A stretch of DNA of 64,000 nt from Planctellipticum sp942493135 (GCA_942493135.1 OW818684.1:5828001-5892000); one strand, 5' to 3'. Counted from the first letter of the stretch, positions 16,892 through 25,830 are shown. Translations and numbers: made by a program. Notes: generated by a model from the sequence alone, not told the origin.

Positions 16892-19003
16892 CTACACGTT
16901 CCCATCGGGTTCCATCAGCGGCCCCCACGGGTCGATTTGTCGAAGCCGCTTCGCCTGCAGGGCGAGGTAGCAGTCCGGCAGGTCGAATTTCGCCAGGACT
17001 CCCGGGGCCAGCGTGGCCAGCGGCCAGCGGTAGAACTCGGTTTCGGCGAGCTGCTGGTAGGACGTCAGCGCGTTCTTCAAGGTGACCTGCGTAACGGCGT
17101 CATCAACTACCGCCGCAAACGTTGCGGGAACTGCGGACCAGCCGCGGGCCGCCAGGTGGATCCGGGTATGCCCCTGCTGAACCAGCCAGTTGAGGACGCT
17201 CAAGACGTCGTGCGTCCGCTGGCCCAGGTAAGGACGGTCGAGCATGATGCCGTGCGCAGAATAGAAATAGTCGCTGCCATACTGCGAGAGGAACGAATTT
17301 GCCCCGCAAGTGTCCGGGGTCGATTCGCCAAGGCCCCGCACGTCGCATGTGTAGAAGGGCACGCCCGGTTCCGCGGCCAGCAGTTCCTTGACCAGCGGTT
17401 CGTTGCGCAGGTCCGCGTCGCTCGACTGGTGGCCCAGATACAGCACGCAATGGTCGACGCCCCGCGTCGGCCGGGAAATGTGAGACTCATCGGTCAGCCG
17501 GTAGACGATTGCGTGGATTCCCGGTTCGGTCTCCACGGCGTACGTCGTAAAGAACTTCCGGGGGTACTGTCGTCCGCCGATCGTTCGCAGGATCCGGTAA
17601 TCGAGCGGATCATGCTGCGCCGGCAGCTTGAGGACGTCCCGGATCGCCGCCTTCAGATCGCCGGATTCCAGTGAGACTCGTCTGGCCGCCAGGTCGCGGG
17701 CTTTTTCTTGCGTGAACGAGAAAACGGTCCTGTGAGGCTTCAAGTCCGCGACTTTCCCGGTCGGCGTACACTGGAGATCTTCGTCCCTTTCCAGCTTCAG
17801 TTCGGGCTCGGTTCCCCCCTCGGCGATCCCCGTCGCGCGGTTGAAGAACCCGTACATCGCCTCGCGATTCTCGATTGCATACCCGTGCGGCCGCGGTCCG
17901 ACGAAGAGCTGCACGTTGTCGGGCTTGCCCAGCAGCGTATAGAGACGTTTCAGTCGCCCGTATGCTTCTTCGGAGCCGCGGGCGTCGAAGAAGTCCTGTT
18001 CCTGGGCCAGGACGATGACTGGCTTTGGAGCGAGCGCGGCCAGGAAATCGTCGTGATCGAGCCCGTATGCCAGGCACCGCGGCGGGCATTGCTCGGTGTC
18101 GGCCGGCAGTTCGTTCTCCATGTTCCGCCGGAACGTCGTGACGAAGCAGCTCGGGGCGGCCATCGTCCAGCGCTGGTCGACCCCCGCCAGCCAGGTGGTC
18201 ATCGTCCCGCCGCCGGAATTCCCGGTGATTCCCACGTGCTGCGGATCGACCTCGTCGCGGGTCAGCAGGTAGTCCAATGCCCGGATGCCGTCCCACGCCC
18301 GCCAGCTTCCGAAGAACTCGTCGACCAGGAACTGCTGATTGCCGGCGTGAATGTGTTCGCCCACGCCCGGCCGGACGGGGACGTCGCCATCGTGCGAGTG
18401 CTCGTACTGCAGGCGTTCCCCCTGACCGATGGGATCGAAGATCAGCACCACGTAGCCCTGCCGGACCAGCCCCTGGCTGAACGATTGATAGGCTTTTTCG
18501 GCTTTGCCGTTCAACGAATGTCCGCAGGAACCGACGACGCCGGGCAGCGGGAACTTCCGTCCCTTCGGCACATACAGATTGGCCGTGACCGGGAAATCGG
18601 GCCGGCTTTCGAAGATGACCTTCTCGATGCGGTATCCGTCCCGCTCCAGAACGCCGGTAATCCGCGGCTTGAGCGGCGTCTTCTCGGGAAACGGTCCGAA
18701 GGACATTTGAATGAGTTGCCGAACTTCACGGACATAAGCTTCGGCGTCGGCTTGCGATTTGAGGGCGGCCTTCCGCTTCAGTCCCAGTTGTTCCGCCGCT
18801 CGCACCTGCTCGACGAAATACTCCTGAACCATCCGCGGAAACCGGTTCAGGGACGCCAGTTTGTCGGCCGGAGTCTGCTGCGCCAGCAGTCGTTGACTCC
18901 ACGGCACGCCGAGCGTCGCTCCGACGCTCCACTGCAGCACAGATCGGCGGGACCAGGCGGGAAGTTCCAGGGCAGGTGCGAGAGCGGGTCGGGGACGGGG
19001 CAT
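16892..19003 (-). CDS. Exported alpha/beta-hydrolase (acetyl-xylan-esterase/prolyl-oligopeptidase-like, two-lobed)
   Basis: 703 aa starting at MPRPRPALAPALELP. A twin-arginine-like leader, SRRSVLQWSVGATLGV, ends near LLAQQT. The first hydrolase lobe (about 60-400) shows LYVPKGRKFPLPGVVGSCGH, the nucleophile elbow GITGNSGGGTMTTW and a late catalytic His in VGPRPHGYAIENR, as in the dienelactone-hydrolase/AXE1 group. The second half (about 400-700) looks like a degenerate hydrolase lobe, with YTCDVRGLGESTPD but no clear GxSxG. Secreted esterase action on carbohydrate or lipid esters is likely. The exact substrate is unknown. Confidence 0.8.
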   Translation of the reverse strand: MPRPRPALAPALELPAWSRRSVLQWSVGATLGVPWSQRLLAQQTPADKLASLNRFPRMVQEYFVEQVRAAEQLGLKRKAALKSQADAEAYVREVRQLIQMSFGPFPEKTPLKPRITGVLERDGYRIEKVIFESRPDFPVTANLYVPKGRKFPLPGVVGSCGHSLNGKAEKAYQSFSQGLVRQGYVVLIFDPIGQGERLQYEHSHDGDVPVRPGVGEHIHAGNQQFLVDEFFGSWRAWDGIRALDYLLTRDEVDPQHVGITGNSGGGTMTTWLAGVDQRWTMAAPSCFVTTFRRNMENELPADTEQCPPRCLAYGLDHDDFLAALAPKPVIVLAQEQDFFDARGSEEAYGRLKRLYTLLGKPDNVQLFVGPRPHGYAIENREAMYGFFNRATGIAEGGTEPELKLERDEDLQCTPTGKVADLKPHRTVFSFTQEKARDLAARRVSLESGDLKAAIRDVLKLPAQHDPLDYRILRTIGGRQYPRKFFTTYAVETEPGIHAIVYRLTDESHISRPTRGVDHCVLYLGHQSSDADLRNEPLVKELLAAEPGVPFYTCDVRGLGESTPDTCGANSFLSQYGSDYFYSAHGIMLDRPYLGQRTHDVLSVLNWLVQQGHTRIHLAARGWSAVPATFAAVVDDAVTQVTLKNALTSYQQLAETEFYRWPLATLAPGVLAKFDLPDCYLALQAKRLRQIDPWGPLMEPDGNV

Positions 19004-19093
19004 GGCGGCGGGACTCCTGGAGATGGCTACGAAACGCTGCCCCACCATACGCCAGAAACTGCCTGGAAGAAACGGTCTGGCCGGACGACCATT

Positions 19094-21004
19094 TCAGCGA
19101 TGCTCGAAGATCTCGACGCGTTCGGCCTCGGTCAACAGCGGGGCCTGCAGGCGCACAGGCTTTCCGACGTCCTTGAAGAGCAGATCTCCGTGTCCGAGGA
19201 GTTTTTCGGCGCCGCCGTCGTTGAGCAGCATCCGCGATTCGACTGCCTTTCCCATTTTCAGTCCCACGCGGGCCGGCATGTTGGCGTCGAGCGGACCTTT
19301 GATTGTGTCCCGGCTCGGCTCCTGAGTCGCCAGGATCAGATGAATGCCGGCGGCCCGGGCTTTGGCTCCGAGCCGGCAGATCTGCTCTTCGATCAGCTTC
19401 CGCTCCGGCTTGCTCCGGCTGATGAGGTCCCGGTATTCGTCGCAGACGCAGACGATCCGCGGCAGTGGTTCGGCAGACCGGCTCGCCAGTTGCGCAAACG
19501 AGTCAGCGCCGTCGGCGATTCGATAGCGTCGATCCATTTCCTCGGCGAGGTCCGCCAGAACTTCCCCGGCGGATTGCTCATCGGGAAACACCAGCGGACG
19601 CCACAGATAGGGAGATTCCCGCAGCGCATGGAACGCATTGCGTTTGGGGTCGATCACCAGCAGTCGCAGCGTCTCCGGCGTGTTGGTGACCAGCAGCCCC
19701 GCCAGCGCCAGCCGCAGCCACTCGCTCTTGCCGCTGCCGGTGGTCCCCGCGACGAGCAGATGGGCGTGATCGGTCCGATTGAGATCCACGCAGACGAGCT
19801 GTCGGAACAGGTTGACGCCGACCGGAATGTGCGAGCCTCCCAGCCGCGGATCGGGGCGGGGCAGCTCGTCGCGGATTTCTGCGAAGTAAACGGTTTGCGG
19901 GTCCGGACGCTGCACGTCGACGACGAGTTGGCCATTGTCGCGGCTGATGAATGGTTCCTCCTTGAGCTGCAGCCGCATCTGGAGCTCCGCGGCAGACCGC
20001 ATTACGGCATTGACCTTCGTCCCGCGACCGAGCGTGATCGGAAAACGAATAAACGTCGGACCGACAATGACTGGCTGATCGAGCGAGACTGAGACGCCGT
20101 ACTCCGCAAACGTGCGGACCAGTCCCCGTCCGAGCTCCAGATGCTCGGCACTCGGCGTAAGTTCCGCGGGACGCTGTCGAGTGACCGGCGGAAAACTGGT
20201 CGGCCGGGACAAGCCGGCATGGGGCGCCGTCTGTGCCTGATCGACGCCGGCCAGCTTGCCGATCAGGTCGACCAGTCGCTGTCGGGCGGTCGCCAGTTCG
20301 TGGGCGGAGAAGACTCGCTCCTGTCGTTCGGGGCCGAAGCTGATCAGCGCCAGCGTGCCGGCGTCGGCAACCATGCCGGTGGTTTCCTGCATTTTGGTGA
20401 GCAGCAGGTGATATAGACATGCCTGCCCGAGGTCGGCTTCGGGGGACGTCTGTCCGAGTTTGAGTTCGACGGCGCACCAGAGACCCGTGTCGGCCAGCCT
20501 GACGACCGCGTCGGCGACTCCGACCAGCCGGACGCTATCCGACCAGTCCGGCTCCTGCAATTCGCAGGCGAGCGGCTCCTCGGTCGTCATCCAGTCTCCC
20601 AGCGTCTGCCAGGGAGGCACGCTCGCCGCCCGCTGCGACGGCCGCCTGGAACGGACCGCCCAGCACAGCTCGGCGAGCCAGTCCGAGGCGGCGCGCGACG
20701 CCTGCCAGAACGCGAGGACCTGCGGGGCGGCGTCTCGCAACGCCGCCTGTTCGCGGGTCAGCCGCGGGCCGACCAGGCGCGCGTAGGACTCGGCGGCTAG
20801 CGTTTGTTTCCAGACATCGAGGTCGGCGTCGACATCGGCGAGCGTCGCGAGAATTCCCGGTGTCGCGGCATCGCCGACCAGCCTACCCAGACCCTCATGA
20901 AACCACTGGCCGAGCACCGCTGTCGATGGAGCCCCGTAGCCCCGGACGCCGGAAGCCTCGTAAATCGCCTGGCGGATCTGGCTGACATTGATCGAACGGG
21001 GCAT
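19094..21004 (-). CDS. FtsK/SpoIIIE-type DNA translocase fused to an N-terminal PD-(D/E)XK nuclease-like domain
   Basis: 636 aa, start at MPRSINVSQIRQAIYEASG. The N-terminal part (about 1-250) has a restriction-fold pattern: Asp165 (GVADAVVRL), Glu180-x-Lys182 (CAVELKLGQ) and a Gln194/Tyr198 helix (GQACLYHLLL), as in Cas4/RecB-like nucleases. The FtsK alpha-like region lies about 290-385. The motor has Walker A GTTGSGKS (420-427), Walker B VCVCDE (518-523) and the FtsK signature ATQEPSRDTIKG with GGAEKLLGHGDLLF. There are no membrane helices and no gamma domain for KOPS reading, so it is not the cell-division FtsK. It is the last gene of a three-gene unit. A DNA-translocating nuclease is the natural reading; the activity is inferred. 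Confidence 0.85.
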   Translation of the reverse strand: MPRSINVSQIRQAIYEASGVRGYGAPSTAVLGQWFHEGLGRLVGDAATPGILATLADVDADLDVWKQTLAAESYARLVGPRLTREQAALRDAAPQVLAFWQASRAASDWLAELCWAVRSRRPSQRAASVPPWQTLGDWMTTEEPLACELQEPDWSDSVRLVGVADAVVRLADTGLWCAVELKLGQTSPEADLGQACLYHLLLTKMQETTGMVADAGTLALISFGPERQERVFSAHELATARQRLVDLIGKLAGVDQAQTAPHAGLSRPTSFPPVTRQRPAELTPSAEHLELGRGLVRTFAEYGVSVSLDQPVIVGPTFIRFPITLGRGTKVNAVMRSAAELQMRLQLKEEPFISRDNGQLVVDVQRPDPQTVYFAEIRDELPRPDPRLGGSHIPVGVNLFRQLVCVDLNRTDHAHLLVAGTTGSGKSEWLRLALAGLLVTNTPETLRLLVIDPKRNAFHALRESPYLWRPLVFPDEQSAGEVLADLAEEMDRRYRIADGADSFAQLASRSAEPLPRIVCVCDEYRDLISRSKPERKLIEEQICRLGAKARAAGIHLILATQEPSRDTIKGPLDANMPARVGLKMGKAVESRMLLNDGGAEKLLGHGDLLFKDVGKPVRLQAPLLTEAERVEIFEHR

Positions 21005-21111
21005 GGGGGAGATCTCCACTACGGTCACTCTTCGCGATCGGGGCTCCCTGCCATCTTTGCGCAATCCCTCCGGAGTGCGCGTTCATTCCGGCGGTCCGCC
21101 GGGATTCTGTG

Positions 21112-23076
21112 CTACCGTTCCGAACCTTCTTCGATCCGAAACAGCACGGATGGCGGCTGTCCCAGCAATCCGAATTGATCGGGATGCCGCCGGGCGGCCT
21201 CGATCAGCGACTCCACTGTCTGCTGCAGCGACTCGGCGACCTCGACCAGCGGTGCGACCGGATTCTCGCCGAGGAAAGCGATCAATGTTTCCAGGGATTG
21301 GACATCCACAGACTCCTTCGCCGCTGTACCGTCGGATTGCCCGAGCACGTCGCCGACGAATGCTTCCAGTTCGCTAGCCAGATGGGTCCGGAACCATTCC
21401 TCGACGGTGCGCGGCGGAAGGGGTTGCCCCTGACAATCCAGATCGCCGGACTTCGCATCCGACAGCAGCGCTCGCAGTGCATCGATGGCGGCGAGCACCT
21501 CAACCGCCGGATGCAGGATGACGGCCTGCTGCGCTTCGAGTTCTTCCAGGTTCTGCCGGGCGGCTCTGGCAGTCTTCGTCAGAGGAACTCGACTGTCCCG
21601 CACGATGACGAGCCGCTGCAGCCGTTCCGAAGCGAACTGCATCTTCAGCCGTTTCAGGCGGGTCGCCAGGCTGGTCATGTTCGACTGCGTGCAGGCGCTG
21701 AGCCCCGTTCTGCCGGCCGGTCCCTCGAAGATCAGCGAGACATCCGGCAGGTGTTCGTCTTGAACCAGCCTTTGGTCCGGCGCGACGAGCGACACGAGCA
21801 GCGGGACGCCGTGTCGCAGGATTTCTTCGGTCGACTCCGGCCCGTTCGCCGCCTGCTTCTCTTCGACGAGCGATTCCCACCGTTCCTGCAGGAAACGCTC
21901 AGGGGGTGGCGGCGGAGGAACAGTTGAGGTTCCCGGCGACTGCCAGGTCTCAAAGGCCTCGGCGCAGCGACTGAGCAATTTGCGCGGCGATACTCCCCCG
22001 CTGGCGAACAGGGCGTCGAATGCTTCTGGCGATAGTGGCCAGGATGCCGGGCGAGAAAGTGGCAGGTCGCGGACGTCTGCCGAATCCAGCCGGGCCGCGA
22101 TGAGCTGTTCGGCCTGCCGGCGATCGAGGGGATCGAGGGAAAACGCTCCCAGGGACGTCATGCGATCGTAGTCTGCCGAGCGGGCGTGGTCCTTCAGTTC
22201 CGTCGCGAAGGCCGATTGCACTGCGGAAACGAGCAGGACATTGGTCGTACTGTCGTGCAGCGTGCTGGTGAGCTGGCCGAATTGAAACAGCGCGTCCCGG
22301 TCGCCGGGTCTCATCTGTAGCGCCTCGACCTGGTCGAAGCTCAGAACGATCGGCAGGTCGTTTCCGGCGAGAGCACACAACATGAGTACGACCTGCCGGG
22401 CCAGGTCTTCCCGTTCGACATCGGTCCCTTCGTCCTGCGCCAGGTCCATCCGTTCGAGGGCTGCCTGCGGCAGCGAATCGCCCGCCAGCCAGGCCCGCAG
22501 ATCCCGTCGATGCCGGCCGAAGGCGATGTGCATGAACGCGACCGCGGTGTTGCGATCGAGATGCAGATTATCGGCAATACGGTCCATCAGTTCGGCGAGT
22601 CCGTCCGGGTGTTCCTCCCGCATGTATTCGTACCAGGGCTCCAGATCCCCTTCCGCCACGCGAATTTCCGCCAGGCGATGGAACAGAATTCGGTCGAACT
22701 GGGACTTTCCGTTGTCGACGGGACGGAACCAGTCGTCGACGAGCGTCCGCCGGAGTGTCCGCCAGATCATCCGCGGGCTGGTCTGCAGTCGCACCCAGAC
22801 ATACAGGCACTCGCGGCGATCGGTCGCCGTCGGCTGCTGAGGCGCCAGTTGGGCGCGAAGCCGCTTCAGGAGATGCGTTTTGCCGCTGCCGGCTTCGCCG
22901 TGGATCAGCAAGCCCGCCGACCGACCCTGCGACCGCACGTGTTCGATGCCGCGCAGGCACTCGTGGAGGACGTTTTCATGAATGGCGGGGACGTCGACGC
23001 CCGTCGCTTCCCACGGACTCGCCACAATGGTGTCACGGAACGGATTCACGCGCGGCTCCTGTCTCGGCGAACTCAA
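21112..23076 (-). CDS. AAA/STAND-like P-loop ATPase partner of the FtsK-nuclease
   Basis: 654 aa soluble protein. The Walker A motif GEAGSGKTHLLKRL is at 60-73. A Walker B-like strand LPIVLSFDQVEAL (241-253) has Asp248 and Glu251, and a sensor-1-like strand is seen at TTNVLLVSAVQSA. The arrangement resembles Cdc6/ORC-like or KAP-type AAA ATPases. After a proline stretch near 395-402, a second alpha/beta region (about 415-530, including LQRLVIVRDSRVPL) and a helical tail follow. I do not recognise these. The start overlaps the winged-helix gene stop as ATGA (23073-23076), and the FtsK-nuclease starts about 107 bases beyond its end. It probably acts with that motor on DNA. Confidence 0.78.
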   Translation of the reverse strand: MSSPRQEPRVNPFRDTIVASPWEATGVDVPAIHENVLHECLRGIEHVRSQGRSAGLLIHGEAGSGKTHLLKRLRAQLAPQQPTATDRRECLYVWVRLQTSPRMIWRTLRRTLVDDWFRPVDNGKSQFDRILFHRLAEIRVAEGDLEPWYEYMREEHPDGLAELMDRIADNLHLDRNTAVAFMHIAFGRHRRDLRAWLAGDSLPQAALERMDLAQDEGTDVEREDLARQVVLMLCALAGNDLPIVLSFDQVEALQMRPGDRDALFQFGQLTSTLHDSTTNVLLVSAVQSAFATELKDHARSADYDRMTSLGAFSLDPLDRRQAEQLIAARLDSADVRDLPLSRPASWPLSPEAFDALFASGGVSPRKLLSRCAEAFETWQSPGTSTVPPPPPPERFLQERWESLVEEKQAANGPESTEEILRHGVPLLVSLVAPDQRLVQDEHLPDVSLIFEGPAGRTGLSACTQSNMTSLATRLKRLKMQFASERLQRLVIVRDSRVPLTKTARAARQNLEELEAQQAVILHPAVEVLAAIDALRALLSDAKSGDLDCQGQPLPPRTVEEWFRTHLASELEAFVGDVLGQSDGTAAKESVDVQSLETLIAFLGENPVAPLVEVAESLQQTVESLIEAARRHPDQFGLLGQPPSVLFRIEEGSER

Positions 23077-24176
23077 ACCTGGCCCGGCGACTGCCGCAGC
23101 GCAATCCCCACATAGAACTGACCGTGTGCGTCGGCCACCAGTTCATCTCTTTCCGCGGCAGACAGGCTGGCCGGGTAGTCGTGCCGATGGAGCGATAGCC
23201 GCCCGTCGCGGGCCAGTTGCAGCACCAGCTCGTCGAACTGAGTCTTCGGCATCTCGGCTGCCCGACGCAGGTCGCGGGCGCCGACCAGCGCTCCGCGCCC
23301 GGCTCCCGGTTCCAGTCGCAGCATCAGTGCGACCAGGTCGACGTTGGCCGGCTTCGCTGGAGCAGGGCTCGTCGGTGCGCCGCCAAACGGGATCCCCGCT
23401 GCTTCCGCAAGCTGCACCACGGCCCTCCGCAACGCATCGAACGGCACATTGGCGCCCCGCAGCGTTTTGACGACTTTCGTCAACTGAGTCCGGACATCCT
23501 TCAGATAGTCTTCCGGCGCCGGAGGACGGTTGCCGATCAGGTCCGGGCCCGTCTTTCGCGGCGGATGTCGAAAGACGGCTCCTCCCTCTTCGAGGCTGCG
23601 CAGGACGCGGTCGAGCTGCCCCTTGTCGAGATCTTTGAGGCTCGTCTGCAACTTGGCCGGGGCCAGCGGGCCTTTGAGTTTCAGCGTCTCCAGGACCCGC
23701 CGGCGACCGTACTCCAGAAGGTCCTGACCCCAGAATCGCGCCTTGCTCTTCGCAGTCTTCGGCGGAATCGAGTGGATCAGTCCGGCGGCCGTGCATTCCT
23801 CCAGGATCGGGGCCAGATCCTTCTCCGAGAACTTCATGGGCGTCGTCAGCTTCCCGGCGATCTCCTTGGCCGTCAGCGGTTCGTCTGCGGTCCGCAGCAG
23901 CGACAGCGCCGCCTGCCGTGCGATTGCGCCGGCGTCCCGGTCCCAGTAACGGGGCTGTCCCTTCGCCGTCTTGCGGGGATACGAAATCAGCCTGCCGCTG
24001 ACGACAAACGCCTCAAGAACCGGCGCGAGGTCCACGGCCGAAATGTGATGCGGTTCCTGCAGCAACTTCGCAAGAGCTTTGGCGTCCAGCGGCTCGTCCG
24101 CCTGCCGCAGCGTCGCGAGAGCGTGTTCTTGAGCGTCCACCGAGGGCGGCCCCGCCGAGGTTTTCTTTTTCGCCAT
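23073..24176 (-). CDS. Repeated winged-helix DNA-binding protein
   Basis: 367 aa, start at MAKKKTSAGPPSVD behind a strong GGAGG site four bases upstream. It contains at least three consecutive winged-helix-like units, at about 17-79, 86-149 and 156-209, with repeated phrases EPLDAKALAKLL, EPLTAKEIAGKL and GPLAPAKLQTSL. Each of the first two ends in a basic wing (YPRKTAKGQPRYW, PPKTAKSKARFW). A fourth unit lies at about 285-365. The repeats suggest grip on an extended DNA stretch. It is the first gene of the three-gene unit and overlaps the ATPase gene by 4 bases. It could target the complex to DNA or regulate the operon. Confidence 0.72.
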   Translation of the reverse strand: MAKKKTSAGPPSVDAQEHALATLRQADEPLDAKALAKLLQEPHHISAVDLAPVLEAFVVSGRLISYPRKTAKGQPRYWDRDAGAIARQAALSLLRTADEPLTAKEIAGKLTTPMKFSEKDLAPILEECTAAGLIHSIPPKTAKSKARFWGQDLLEYGRRRVLETLKLKGPLAPAKLQTSLKDLDKGQLDRVLRSLEEGGAVFRHPPRKTGPDLIGNRPPAPEDYLKDVRTQLTKVVKTLRGANVPFDALRRAVVQLAEAAGIPFGGAPTSPAPAKPANVDLVALMLRLEPGAGRGALVGARDLRRAAEMPKTQFDELVLQLARDGRLSLHRHDYPASLSAAERDELVADAHGQFYVGIALRQSPGQV

Positions 24177-24371
24177 GACGCCTCCATCGTCCCTCGACGC
24201 CATTCGCGTCGTGGGCGACGCGCTCAGTTGATCTGTACGGCAGATGATTATTCCGGCTTCGCAGGGCAGTGGCAACGATGAGACAGAAAACACAGACAGC
24301 CTGCGTTCTCTCGCGGGGCGCTGATGACTCTCCCGGTTGCATCCCGCCCGCCGTTCGGCAACCATGTCACC

Positions 24372-25679
24372 ATGAAACACCTGCCCCCCAGCACATTTCT
24401 CAAACTGTCCGCTCTGTTCCTCCTATGCGGAGCCTGTGCCCTTCCGCTGCACGCTGAGGACAAGGCCGCTCCGCCGGTCATCGAACTCCCCGCCACCGAC
24501 GATGGTCTGCCCGGGGCCGGGCCGATCCGGCGGTATGACTGGTTCCGCAATCTCTGGACGCAGCGCCGCTCAGCCTGGGCGAAACAGGTCGAGCAGGACC
24601 AGAAGGCTCTCGTTTTCCTGGGGGACTCGATCACCCAGGGCTGGGGAGACAACATCGGGGGCGCGTTCCCCGGCGTGAAGGTCGCCAACCGCGGCATCGG
24701 CGGCGATACGACGCGCGGCATGCTGATCCGCCTGAAGGATGACGTCCTCGCTCTCAACCCGACGGGGATCGTGCTTCTGATGGGGACCAACGACCTCGAA
24801 GAAGGGGCCGAACCCGAAACGATTGCCGGCAATCTGAAGCTCATGCTGGCGGACATCAAAAAGCACAATCCCAAGGTCCCCGTAATCCTCTGCCAGGTCT
24901 TCCCCAGCTCGGAAACCAAGAAGCGGCCGGCCGACAAGATCAAGAAGATCAATGATTTGTACGCCGTCGCGGTGAAGGGAGACCCGCAGGTCACCCTGAT
25001 CGACACCTGGAAGCTGTTTGCCAACGAGCAGGGGGATGCCAGAGCCGAAGAGTTCCCCGACCTGCTGCACCCGAACAAGGTCGGCTACGACAAGTGGGCC
25101 GCGGCTTTGCGACCGATCCTGGCGACGCTCGACTTTCTCGAAACGACCGACGACGACTTCCAGCCGGAGCCGGGCTTCGTGAGCCTGTTCAACGGCAAGG
25201 ATCTCACGGGCTGGGGCTTCCGCATTCAGAAATCCCTCGAAAAAACCGCCAGCTTTGACGGCCAGAAGACCAGCACCGACGGTCGCTACATCGCCAAACA
25301 CGGCCGGATCATCGTCAGCACGCCCCCCGAAGGCCGCCGCGTCCAGCAGATGTGGACTACGCAGGAGTTTCCGAAGGACTTCGTCCTGAAGCTGGAGTTC
25401 CGCGCCACGCCCAACGCCGACAGCGGAGTCTTCATCCGCCAGCCGCAGCTCCAGTGCCGGGATTATCCTCTCGCCGGACCTTACAAGATGCTGACGAAGT
25501 ACCGCCCGCAGGATTGGAATGAACTCGAAATCGTGGTGAAAGACAACGTCGCCCGCTGCACCTGCAACGGGGAAGTCCTCGAAGAAGCCTTCAAACTCCC
25601 TGCCACCGGTCCGATCGGCCTCGAAGGGGACGCCGGCCAGATGGAGTATCGCAGGATCCGGATCAAGGAAGTGAAGTAG
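24372..25679 (+). CDS. Secreted SGNH/GDSL hydrolase fused to a DUF1080 (3-keto-disaccharide hydrolase-like) domain
   Basis: 435 aa from MKHLPPSTFLKLSALFLLCG, with a signal peptide ending LPLHAED. The N-terminal half is an SGNH esterase: block I FLGDSITQGWGD (Ser), block II GIGGDTT (Gly), block III LLMGTNDLE (Asn) and block V DLLHPNKVGYD (Asp/His). The C-terminal half (from about 250, FVSLFNGKDLTGWGF) is a DUF1080 jelly-roll with GVFIRQPQLQ and QDWNELEIVV. The two domains together suggest processing of acylated or oxidised glycans outside the cytoplasm. The gene is divergent from the winged-helix gene. Confidence 0.88.
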   Translation: MKHLPPSTFLKLSALFLLCGACALPLHAEDKAAPPVIELPATDDGLPGAGPIRRYDWFRNLWTQRRSAWAKQVEQDQKALVFLGDSITQGWGDNIGGAFPGVKVANRGIGGDTTRGMLIRLKDDVLALNPTGIVLLMGTNDLEEGAEPETIAGNLKLMLADIKKHNPKVPVILCQVFPSSETKKRPADKIKKINDLYAVAVKGDPQVTLIDTWKLFANEQGDARAEEFPDLLHPNKVGYDKWAAALRPILATLDFLETTDDDFQPEPGFVSLFNGKDLTGWGFRIQKSLEKTASFDGQKTSTDGRYIAKHGRIIVSTPPEGRRVQQMWTTQEFPKDFVLKLEFRATPNADSGVFIRQPQLQCRDYPLAGPYKMLTKYRPQDWNELEIVVKDNVARCTCNGEVLEEAFKLPATGPIGLEGDAGQMEYRRIRIKEVK

Positions 25680-25696
25680 GGCCGGCTCTGCCGGCC
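25680..25696 (+). repeat. GGCCGGC...GCCGGCC hairpin after stop codon (copy 1)
   Basis: The 17-base sequence GGCCGGCTCTGCCGGCC lies directly after the TAG stop. It is a 7-bp stem with a 3-base loop. Near-identical hairpins occur at 31929-31945 and 57887-57903. Confidence 0.6.
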
Positions 25697-25830
25697 GGGA
25701 TCGCCGGCCTCCAATTGAAACAACGATCTGGCACGTCGTATCGCGATGAGATAAGCTTTCGTTGATCTGTTCTCGCCGCCCGGATGGTCGACCGGCCGTC
25801 TCCCGCCTCCGAACAGGACGAAAGCGCTCC

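Noticed and set aside
17708..20092. Plus-strand open frame of 794 codons
   Set aside because: It spans the antisense of two clear minus-strand genes (hydrolase and FtsK-nuclease) and has no domain of its own.
19094..24176. Prophage or integrated plasmid origin for the FtsK cluster
   Set aside because: No integrase, attachment repeats, tRNA, replication gene or shift in composition was seen at its borders.
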